Positions 1 through 4,722 of a DNA stretch of 5,120 nucleotides are shown here, piece after piece (the first letter of the stretch is position 1; every line of letters starts with the position of its first letter). The notes beneath the pieces are model-generated. The model saw nothing but the letters and a program-made list of their open reading frames with translations. It searched no databases and was not told the DNA's origin. The translations under genes and the position numbers were made by a program. Origin of the DNA: Anaerolineae bacterium (GTDB taxonomy: Bacteria > Chloroflexota > Anaerolineae > UBA4142). Location of the stretch: assembly GCA_026417715.1 (NCBI GenBank), contig JAOACU010000033.1, positions 10,303 through 15,422 of the forward strand. The letters run 5' to 3'.

Positions 1-146
1 GGTTTAGTTGGCTCTGCTGGTTTGGGTGCTTCAGTCGGTTTCGGTGCAGCGGTCGGCGCTGGTGCTTTGGTCGGTTCAGGTGCAGCACACGCCACAAGCG
101 CGACCACAACGAGAACAAGCATGGTCAACAGGAAGAACTTTTTCAT
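1..146 (-). CDS. Probable ABC-transporter substrate-binding lipoprotein, N-terminus only (runs off window)
   Basis: Only the first 48 codons are visible, reading from 146 towards 1. They encode a short basic start (MKK), a hydrophobic stretch at residues 4-19 and a lipobox L17-V18-A19-C20. The lipid-anchored cysteine is followed by a linker rich in Pro, Ala, Thr, Glu and Lys with repeats such as APTAAPKPTEAPKP. This is a class II (lipoprotein) signal peptide plus a flexible tether, which in Gram-positive-type and Chloroflexota sugar transporters carries the solute-binding domain on the outer face of the membrane. The start is supported by GGAG at 158-155, 8 nt upstream. The gene follows two sugar-type permease genes with a 55-bp gap and no visible terminator, so it is probably the third gene of that operon. 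The binding domain itself is outside the window, so function rests on context. Another kind of lipoprotein remains possible. Confidence 0.72.
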   Translation of the reverse strand, partial: MKKFFLLTMLVLVVVALVACAAPEPTKAPAPTAAPKPTEAPKPAEPTK

Positions 147-201
147 TGGAACTTCTCCAAAAATTAAATTTGAGTTTTACGTTTTGGGTTGTAGAAATGG
201 T

Positions 202-1104
202 TTAACCCTTGATCCCTGTAGTGATCACCCCCTCTTTGAAATATTTTTGCGTGATAAAGTAAAAGACGAGCACAGGAACGACGACCATCGTGGCAAATGC
301 CATCAATAGTTGAACCTTGGTGCCACCTTCGCTCGCCATAAATTGTTGCAAACCAACCGCGACCACGCGCATATGACTATCGCGCGTGACGAGGAGGGGC
401 CACTTGAAACTGTCCCATGCCCAGATAAAGTTCAAGAGCGCAGTGGTGACGACAGCGGGTTTGGACAAAGGTAAGACAATCATGAAAAGATAACGCAAAT
501 GCCCAGCGCCGTCAATTAGCGCGGCGTCGTACAGGTCTTTGGGAATTTGCATAAAAAATTGGCGCAGCAAAAAGATGCTAAAGACGCTCGCGAGGAACGG
601 CACAACCAGCGCGGGATAAGCGTTATACCAGCCAAAGTTGAACATCATTACGACTTTGGGCACGAGTGTCAAATCGGGTGGGATCATCAAGGTTGCCAAG
701 ATGAGGATGAAGATGAAATTCTTGCCCGGCAAATCCATCCGCGCCAGCGGATACGCCGCAAAGATCGAAGTGATGAGAATGCCGACGACGCTCAATACAG
801 TAACAATGATGCTGTTCGCAAAGTAGCGCACCACCAATGGAACTTGCCACGTCTTGTCAAAGCCGACGTTTTGGATCGCATCGGGATAATTTTGCCATTG
901 CAACGCTTCATCGCCAAAGGGGGGCCAGGGCCAGAAATTGTTGTTGATAATATCGCCGTAGGTTTTGAGCGAGGTCATTACCATATACAAAAACGGCATT
1001 GCCGATGCAAATGCTCCAACAATGATGATGATGTAGATCAGAGCGCGCACCCAATCTATATGCCGCGCGCGTTGATTCGTCCACGTTGTTGGTTGAGTTG
1101 CCAT
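202..1104 (-). CDS. Carbohydrate ABC transporter permease, MalG/UgpE type
   Basis: This is a 300-residue inner-membrane permease subunit of a carbohydrate importer; with its partner permease it forms the channel. About six hydrophobic helices are visible, near residues 21-43, 97-120, 130-147, 160-182, 218-238 and 264-286. The cytoplasmic EAA loop that docks on the ATPase is at residues 192-213: YDAALIDGAG, then LPLSKP, with D193-A194-A195, G199 and P212 as key positions. The C-terminus (KYFKEGVITTGIKG) is typical of the MalG/UgpE family (CUT1 transporters). Length is normal for the family. The start at 1104 is fixed by an AGGAGGG site at 1120-1114, 9 nt upstream, which overlaps the stop codon of the preceding permease and suggests translational coupling. 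No ATPase gene is seen; CUT1 systems often share an MsmK/UgpC-type ATPase encoded elsewhere. The sugar cannot be read from the sequence. Confidence 0.95.
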   Translation of the reverse strand: MATQPTTWTNQRARHIDWVRALIYIIIIVGAFASAMPFLYMVMTSLKTYGDIINNNFWPWPPFGDEALQWQNYPDAIQNVGFDKTWQVPLVVRYFANSIIVTVLSVVGILITSIFAAYPLARMDLPGKNFIFILILATLMIPPDLTLVPKVVMMFNFGWYNAYPALVVPFLASVFSIFLLRQFFMQIPKDLYDAALIDGAGHLRYLFMIVLPLSKPAVVTTALLNFIWAWDSFKWPLLVTRDSHMRVVAVGLQQFMASEGGTKVQLLMAFATMVVVPVLVFYFITQKYFKEGVITTGIKG

Positions 1105-1118
1105 TTGTCTTATCCCTC

Positions 1119-2177
1119 CTATTCATATACCACGCGGCTACCGACAACGCGGTTTTGAATGATGGTGAGCGCAAGAATCACGATGAACAAGATAAAGGAT
1201 AATGCCGCGCTATAGCCATATCGGTTGTACTGGTACAGTTGTTGAAAGATGTAAATACTCGCCGTGGTCGTTGCATTGCCAGGACCACCCATCGTCATAA
1301 CGTAGATATGATTGAAGGCTTTGAAGATACCAATGACGGTGATAATCAAGATGAAGAACGTGGTGGGGGAAAGGAGAGGAAAGGTAATGTGGCGGAAAAG
1401 ATTCCAACCGCTCGCACCATCTACTTTGGCGGCATCATACAATTCGCCCGGAATGTTGCCGAGTCCCGCCAGAAACAGCGTAATGTCGTAACCCAGAAAG
1501 ACCCACGTGGTATAAAAAATCACCGCAATCAAGGCAAGACTCGGACCAGCCAACCATTCAGGTAAGGTGATGCCAGCCGAGCGTGCCATCAACGCAAAGA
1601 TGCCAGTCGGTTCGCCCAGCCATTTCCATACCTTATCGGGGTCCATCACTCCGATATGAATCAAAAAGTTGTTGATCAAACCCTTGTCAGGATTGTAGAG
1701 GAAACTCCACACGGCTGCCGAAGCCACCGATGAGGTAATATAGGGTAAGAAAAAGACCACACGAAAAATCTCTTTACCGCGTACGTTCTGGAAGAGCAAG
1801 TATGCAAAGAACAGTGCCAAGCCCAGTTGTAACGGTAAAGAGATGAGTGCATACATGGCAGTGGTGAAAAGGGACTGCCACATTTGCGGATCGTTGAAGG
1901 CGCGCAGGTAATTGTCGAATCCAACAAATTTGACGCACGGTGCCAGCCAACGTTCCAAGACGGTTTCGGCACCGATTGCGGCGGCAGGCTTCCAATCGCA
2001 AGTGCTAATGAACGCGCCGAAAAAGATGGGGAAAAAGTCAAAGACGAGTAGAATCGTGAGAGCAGGAGCAAGGAGTAAATAACCCAAGCCGATTTCTTGG
2101 ATGCGCCGCCAACGCTTGGCGGTTAACCAACGCGTCGGCATCGCGCGCACATCTACCGGCTTTGCCTGTGATGTCAT
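1119..2177 (-). CDS. Carbohydrate ABC transporter permease, MalF/UgpA type
   Basis: This 352-residue membrane protein is the first gene of the transporter operon and the partner of the MalG-type permease. A cytoplasmic N-terminus with basic residues (RW..KRWRR) precedes a first helix at about 31-56. Further helices lie near 106-130, 138-162, 213-237, 270-290 and 323-341. The EAA loop is at residues 247-270 (YDAAKVDGAS, then FPLLSP), with D248-A249-A250, G254 and P267 in place. The segment after the last loop (MTMGGPGNATTT) is characteristic of the UgpA/MalF family. The protein is some 40-50 residues longer than the usual 290-310. The extra length lies mainly in the extracytoplasmic stretches at about 58-85 and 165-210, which contain several Trp. 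The start at 2177 follows a GAGGAGGG site at 2188-2181 with short spacing (3-4 nt). Met13 (2141) is a less likely start. A strong promoter lies at 2238-2210. Confidence 0.95.
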   Translation of the reverse strand: MTSQAKPVDVRAMPTRWLTAKRWRRIQEIGLGYLLLAPALTILLVFDFFPIFFGAFISTCDWKPAAAIGAETVLERWLAPCVKFVGFDNYLRAFNDPQMWQSLFTTAMYALISLPLQLGLALFFAYLLFQNVRGKEIFRVVFFLPYITSSVASAAVWSFLYNPDKGLINNFLIHIGVMDPDKVWKWLGEPTGIFALMARSAGITLPEWLAGPSLALIAVIFYTTWVFLGYDITLFLAGLGNIPGELYDAAKVDGASGWNLFRHITFPLLSPTTFFILIITVIGIFKAFNHIYVMTMGGPGNATTTASIYIFQQLYQYNRYGYSAALSFILFIVILALTIIQNRVVGSRVVYE

Positions 2178-2209
2178 CTACCCTCCTCTTCGAGATGGCT
2201 TACATCTTG

Positions 2210-2238
2210 ATTATATCGCAAACCTCACGCTTTGACAA
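2210..2238 (-). promoter_or_regulatory. Sigma-70-type promoter of the transporter operon
   Basis: On the minus strand, TTGTCA (2238-2233) and a perfect TATAAT (2215-2210) are separated by 17 bp. Transcription would begin near 2203, giving a leader of about 25 nt before the permease start at 2177. Its -35 hexamer overlaps a plus-strand TTGACA at 2232-2237. Confidence 0.75.
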
Positions 2239-2245
2239 TTTAGCA

Positions 2246-2274
2246 TTGACAAGCCACTTGCTTGTGCATACAAT
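2246..2274 (+). promoter_or_regulatory. Sigma-70-type promoter of the peroxiredoxin-lipB unit
   Basis: A perfect TTGACA (2246-2251) is followed after 17 bp by TACAAT (2269-2274). The start point would fall near 2281, leaving a leader of about 120 nt before the peroxiredoxin. The spacer holds a small inverted repeat, ACAAGC (2249-2254) and GCTTGT (2260-2265), placed where a repressor could bind. A second TTGACA at 2232-2237 has no matching -10 at the proper distance. Confidence 0.75.
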
Positions 2275-2359
2275 TTCAATGACGATTTGTACCACCCAAC
2301 TGTATTGCCGAAATGTTAAACAATCAATGCGCGTGTGTAAAGCAAAGGTCAATGTTCCG

Positions 2360-2373
2360 TTAAGGATTCTTAA
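2360..2373. repeat. Short palindrome TTAAG-N4-CTTAA in the peroxiredoxin leader
   Basis: TTAAG (2360-2364) and CTTAA (2369-2373) form a 5-bp inverted repeat around GATT, about 30 bp before the start codon and downstream of the predicted promoter. It could be an operator (AT-rich palindromes are common for peroxide or metal regulators), but it does not match a specific consensus well enough to name one. Confidence 0.3.
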
Positions 2374-2402
2374 ACATTCAGCGAGACAGAGAAAGGATGA
2401 CT

Positions 2403-2888
2403 ATGGCAGTTCTAAAAATTGGTGATGTCGCACCCGATTTCACCTTGCCCGCTGTGATCACCAAACCCGATGTGCAACGCCTCGATGTGAAATTGAGTGA
2501 TTATCGCGGGCGATACAATGTGGTGCTCGCGTTTCATCCGTTTGCGTTCACACCCACCTGAGACAAACAGATTCCTTCGTACGAGGCGCAACGCGCCGCG
2601 TTCGAAGCGACGCATAGCCAGGTCTTGGCTATTAGTTGTGATGCGATTCCATCCAAACAAGCGTGGGGCAAAGCACTGGGCGGCATCTCGTTTCCGCTCG
2701 TCTCCGATTACTGGCCCCACGGCGCGGTCGCGCAACAGTACGGCGTGTTCAACGAAAAATCGGGACGTCCCGACCGCGCGATCTTTGTTGTGGACAAGCA
2801 AGGTATCATCCGCTGGGTCAAAGTGTACGAAAGTGGCGTGACGCCGGACAATGGCGAGTTACTTACTGAACTACGGAAACTTGCGTGA
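2403..2888 (+). CDS. Selenocysteine-containing peroxiredoxin (AhpE/Bcp-like), UGA-recoded at codon 53
   Basis: This is a thioredoxin-fold peroxidase that reduces hydrogen peroxide or organic peroxides in the cytoplasm. Reading through the UGA at 2559-2561 gives one uninterrupted 161-residue protein, the normal length for the AhpE/Bcp group. The N-terminus is typical (LKIGDVAPDFTLP, 4-16). The active-site segment is H45-P46-F47-A48-F49-T50-P51-T52-U53, so UGA replaces the peroxidatic cysteine of PxxxTxxC. Arg125 in GRPDRAIFVVD matches the conserved active-site arginine, and the C-terminal part (KAWGKALGG, QQYGVFNEKSG, KQGIIRW) is intact family sequence. There is no resolving cysteine five residues after U53 (Pro58); the only other cysteine is C79, so a one-Sec mechanism with an external reductant is likely. 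AAAGGA at 2392-2397 supports the start at 2403; an in-frame ATG at 2397 is an alternative. The gene ends in UGA with an in-frame UAG two codons later. The selenoprotein reading is inferred from the position of the UGA and the GGUCU hairpin. A single-base Cys-to-stop mutation is the main alternative. Confidence 0.85.
2559..2561 (+). other. In-frame UGA, predicted selenocysteine codon (Sec53)
   Basis: The codon lies exactly at the catalytic cysteine position between T52 and D54. All Trp codons in this gene are TGG, and both this gene and lipB terminate with TGA, so a genome-wide UGA reassignment does not explain it. Cys79 of the same protein uses TGT. Confidence 0.83.
2575..2607 (+). promoter_or_regulatory. 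Long coding-region stem-loop between the UGA and the SECIS-like hairpin
   Basis: The stem has three helices: 2575-2579 with 2603-2607 (5 bp), 2581-2583 with 2599-2601 (3 bp) and 2585-2589 with 2593-2597 (5 bp, GC only). They are separated by U2580/U2602 and A2584/G2598 mismatches and closed by the loop AAC (2590-2592). It begins 13 nt after the UGA. Folding was done by eye. Confidence 0.55.
2614..2632 (+). promoter_or_regulatory. Bacterial SECIS-like hairpin with GGUCU loop
   Basis: AUAGCCA (2614-2620) pairs perfectly with UGGCUAU (2626-2632) around the loop GGUCU (2621-2625). The Escherichia coli fdhF element, bound by SelB, has an AGGUCU apical loop, so the loop match is close; the bulged U of the E. 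coli stem is absent. A lower extension, 2607-2611 with 2635-2639 beyond a 2x2 internal loop, is possible. The hairpin sits inside the coding sequence, covering codons 71-77. Its loop is 59 nt after the UGA, farther than the roughly 16-37 nt usual for bacterial elements. Removing the intervening 33-nt stem-loop brings the effective distance to 26 nt. Confidence 0.7.
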
Positions 2889-2950
2889 TTTTAGATTGCA
2901 GATTGCAGATTGGCAATCTGCAATCTAAAATCTGAAATCTGCAATCTGCA
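2889..2950. repeat. Heptamer-phased inverted repeat in the peroxiredoxin-lipB gap
   Basis: From 2893 the sequence is eight consecutive 7-bp units. Three are of the AGATTGC type (2893-2913), and five are the opposite orientation, CAATCTG/AAATCTG type (2914-2948). The outer arms TTTTAGATTGCAGATTG (2889-2905) and its exact complement (2914-2930) give a perfect 17-bp stem with an 8-nt loop. A second register pairs 2900-2912 with 2914-2926. There is no T-run after the stem, so it is not a standard terminator. It fills nearly the whole 62-bp gap up to the lipB start codon. Confidence 0.9.
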
Positions 2951-3637
2951 ATGAAAACCGTTTGGCTTGTCAATCTCGATACCATTCCCTACGCCGACGC
3001 GCTCGCGCTACAACATCGCATCGTGGCGGCGCGCAAGCGCGGCGCGTTGAACGATGTGCTATTGTTGCTCGAACATCCGCCGGTGTTCACGCTGGGGCGC
3101 AACGCACGCGCGGAGAATATCGTGGCATCGCGCGAAACGTTGCAACAACTCGGCATCGAGGTTTTCCGCGTCGAGCGCGGCGGCGATGTGACGTATCACG
3201 GACCGGGGCAATTGGTCGGTTATCCGATTCTCGACTTGCGTAATTTTCGCTTCGATGTCGGCTGGTTTGTGCACTCGCTCGAAGAGGTGCTGATTCGCGC
3301 GCTCGCCGATTTTGGGATTCGCGGCACGCGCATCGAAAAACTAATCGGCGTGTGGGTGGACGATACCAAGATCGCGCAAATCGGCGCGCGCATCGAAGAC
3401 AAAATCACGTATCACGGCTTTGCGCTGAACGTGAATCCCAACCTCGCACACTTTGATCTCATCGTGCCGTGTGGCATTCGCGACAAAGGTGTGACGAGTA
3501 TGACGCGCGTGCTGAACGCACCAATCGAAATGCACGCGGTACGCGCGCGCGTGGCGGCACGCTTTGGCGAGGTGTTTGGTGTAGAATTGCGGACGCTAAC
3601 ACGAAAGGAACTGGAACAAAAACTTGCGCAAGGATGA
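2951..3637 (+). CDS. lipB: Lipoyl(octanoyl) transferase
   Basis: LipB moves the octanoyl group from octanoyl-acyl carrier protein to the lipoyl-domain lysine of E2 subunits and GcvH, the first step of endogenous lipoate synthesis in the cytoplasm; LipA then adds sulfur. The 228-residue protein has the family signatures in order: EHPPVFTLGRNA (41-52), RGGDVTYHGPGQLVGYP (76-92), IEKLIGVWVDDTKIAQIGARI (128-148) and PCGIRDKGVTSM (173-184). Cys174 and Lys140 correspond to the catalytic pair. Length and end points are normal. The ATG at 2951 fits the usual LipB N-terminus (MKTVWLVNLD), yet no purine-rich ribosome binding site precedes it, because the heptamer repeat runs right up to the start codon. 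Translation may be coupled to the peroxiredoxin or rely on another initiation mode. No separate promoter is evident, so cotranscription with the peroxiredoxin is likely. Its stop codon lies in the terminator loop. Confidence 0.97.
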   Translation: MKTVWLVNLDTIPYADALALQHRIVAARKRGALNDVLLLLEHPPVFTLGRNARAENIVASRETLQQLGIEVFRVERGGDVTYHGPGQLVGYPILDLRNFRFDVGWFVHSLEEVLIRALADFGIRGTRIEKLIGVWVDDTKIAQIGARIEDKITYHGFALNVNPNLAHFDLIVPCGIRDKGVTSMTRVLNAPIEMHAVRARVAARFGEVFGVELRTLTRKELEQKLAQG

Positions 3638-3656
3638 CTCCTTGCGCAAGTTTTTT
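3621..3656. terminator. Bidirectional intrinsic terminator between convergent lipB and lipoprotein genes
   Basis: AACTTGCGCAAGGA (3621-3634) and its exact complement (3639-3652) form a 14-bp stem with the 4-nt loop TGAC. On the plus strand it is followed by a T-run (3651-3656). Read on the minus strand it is followed by TTTTTGTT. The lipB stop codon (3635-3637) falls in the loop, so the left arm encodes the last LipB residues. The minus-strand lipoprotein gene ends at 3655, so one element can stop both transcripts. Confidence 0.93.
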
Positions 3657-4452
3657 ATTTGCCAGTGAGCGCGCTCGCCAAACGCGCATCGTAAAGTTTC
3701 GCGAGATCAATCGCATTGATCGCAGGTGGCACCGGTTCGGGACAGAACGACATCACCACTTGGGCAACACTACCACGCACCATCATCACCGCATCGGCGC
3801 GAATGTTGACGCCAAGCATCTGCGTCGTCGTTGTAAACCCTATAGATTTATCACCAAACTTGTCCGCACCTGCCAACGGCTTGGCATCCTTGACACCACT
3901 TTCGCCAACCAGCGCGTTCCCCCACGCCTTCAACGCGTTATCGGCATTCGCGAGTTGTGTTTCGAGAGTGATTTTTTCTTCACTCGCCAGAGGATAAAGC
4001 AAGAACATCGCAATCACTTGGGCGCGCTGCGGATGCTGCAACACCATCAGATTTTGCACACGCGCTTGCGCGCCGATTTTACCGAACATTGCATTCAACG
4101 CATAGTCGGTCAAATTCATTGCGCTGCGCGCGTCCGCCGCAACCTCTTGAAACCCGCTCGGTAAATCCTTCGCCGTCAATTTCACCGCTGCCAAGTTGGG
4201 CAACGCTGACAAAGTTGGTGCCACTGTGGGTGCCGCAGGCACAGTGGGCAATGTCACCACTGGTGTAGGTGAAGCGGGGAGCACAGTTGCGGTGGGCATT
4301 GGCGTCAGCGTGGGCGTGGCAACTGCCACCACAGTCGTAGCAGGTTGTGGCGCGCGCGTCGGTTGCGAAACAAACGGTAGCGATCCGCAACCCACCGTAA
4401 CCACACTTGCCACCATCAAGGTCAAAAGACGCGCCAAGTGAAGCGTGTGCAT
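3655..4452 (-). CDS. Hypothetical lipoprotein with Pro/Thr-rich linker
   Basis: I do not recognise the family. The start is set at 4452 (265 residues) because AAAGGAGG at 4465-4458 lies 5 nt upstream; a longer reading from 4527 would begin inside the promoter. Residues 1-21 form a signal peptide (hydrophobic 9-20). The likely lipidated residue is Cys22 in T19-V20-G21-C22, a lipobox with an unusual Thr at -3. Residues 28-85 are a linker rich in Pro, Thr, Ala and Val (TPTLTPMPTATVLPASPTP). A folded domain follows from about 90, opening with LTAKDLPSGFQEV and ending with a stretch (GDKSIGFTTT, VMMVRGSVAQVVMS, IDLAKLYDARLASAL) that looks like alternating beta strands and a final helix. It contains one late cysteine (FCPEP). 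It is probably a membrane-anchored extracellular protein. It is monocistronic, with its own promoter and the shared terminator. Function unknown. Confidence 0.88.
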   Translation of the reverse strand: MHTLHLARLLTLMVASVVTVGCGSLPFVSQPTRAPQPATTVVAVATPTLTPMPTATVLPASPTPVVTLPTVPAAPTVAPTLSALPNLAAVKLTAKDLPSGFQEVAADARSAMNLTDYALNAMFGKIGAQARVQNLMVLQHPQRAQVIAMFLLYPLASEEKITLETQLANADNALKAWGNALVGESGVKDAKPLAGADKFGDKSIGFTTTTQMLGVNIRADAVMMVRGSVAQVVMSFCPEPVPPAINAIDLAKLYDARLASALTGK

Positions 4453-4457
4453 ATTTG

Positions 4458-4465
4458 CCTCCTTT
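4458..4465 (-). promoter_or_regulatory. Ribosome binding site AAAGGAGG that decides the lipoprotein start
   Basis: A full anti-Shine-Dalgarno match lies 5 nt before ATG 4452. It favours this start over the in-frame ATG at 4527, which overlaps the promoter -35 and would place 25 non-signal residues ahead of the signal peptide. Confidence 0.9.
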
Positions 4466-4498
4466 GGTTGGTATGCGCGCAGGGCGATGACGCACCCA

Positions 4499-4527
4499 AG
4501 TATAACACGATGCCAGCGCAACGTCAA
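4499..4527 (-). promoter_or_regulatory. Extended -10 sigma-70-type promoter of the lipoprotein gene
   Basis: TTGACG (4527-4522), a 17-bp spacer and TATACT (4504-4499) are preceded by TG-T, forming an extended -10. The predicted start near 4492 gives a leader of about 40 nt containing the ribosome binding site. The upstream edge lies about 10 bp from the MITE-like element's direct repeat. Confidence 0.78.
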
Positions 4528-4571
4528 TCAGACGTTTTTCCGATTTCCAGGGTTGGTGCAAAGTCGGTGTT

Positions 4572-4588
4572 GGCGACTCAAAGTCGCC
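4572..4588. repeat. Hairpin GGCGACT-CAA-AGTCGCC inside the MITE-like element
   Basis: A perfect 7-bp inverted repeat with a 3-nt loop. CAAAGTCG also occurs twice directly (4559-4566 and 4579-4586), so the hairpin reuses the terminal-repeat sequence. Confidence 0.75.
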
Positions 4589-4603
4589 GCGACAACGACC
4601 CCA

Positions 4604-4621
4604 AGCCCGCCTTCGCGGGCT
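4604..4621. repeat. Hairpin AGCCCGC-CTTC-GCGGGCT inside the MITE-like element
   Basis: A perfect 7-bp GC-rich stem with a CTTC loop. No T-run follows in either direction, so it is not an intrinsic terminator. Confidence 0.75.
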
Positions 4622-4722
4622 AAATTAGCCAACTTCGCCGTGAGCTCAGCCGAACGGTCGGCTTCGGGTAGTTGTTGGTGTGAATTCATTTGCCTGTCAA
4701 TAGACTTTGCACCAGCACCATT

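Noticed and set aside
2232..2260. Plus-strand promoter using the first TTGACA (2232-2237)
   Set aside because: The sequence 16-18 bp downstream is GC-containing (CACTTG region) and does not resemble a -10 box; the second TTGACA has a good partner.
2412..2841. Open frames on both strands over the peroxiredoxin
   Set aside because: They are shadows of the read-through frame; their compositions (Arg-rich) match no family and they have no initiation signals.
2403..2888. Genome-wide reassignment of UGA to Trp or Gly
   Set aside because: lipB ends with UGA at its proper length, the peroxiredoxin itself ends with UGA, and Trp in the gene is encoded by TGG. Only the catalytic-site UGA is internal.
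2403..2888. Peroxiredoxin pseudogene or sequencing error at 2559-2561
   Set aside because: It cannot be fully excluded, since TGC/TGT to TGA is one change. However, the hit at the catalytic residue, the intact frame on both sides and the downstream GGUCU hairpin make selenocysteine the better explanation.
2625..2888. Separate 87-residue gene starting at the internal ATG 2625
   Set aside because: It is the C-terminal part of the peroxiredoxin, in the same frame, without its own ribosome binding site and without the active site.
2889..2930. Intrinsic terminator after the peroxiredoxin
   Set aside because: The stem is perfect but AT-rich and is not followed by a T-run on either strand.
2893..2948. 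CRISPR-like array
   Set aside because: The units are 7 bp, contiguous and without spacers, and they change orientation midway.
3469..4164. 231-residue plus-strand frame
   Set aside because: It is antisense to the lipoprotein gene and overlaps the lipB end; it is rich in Arg/His with no domain logic and would run through the bidirectional terminator.
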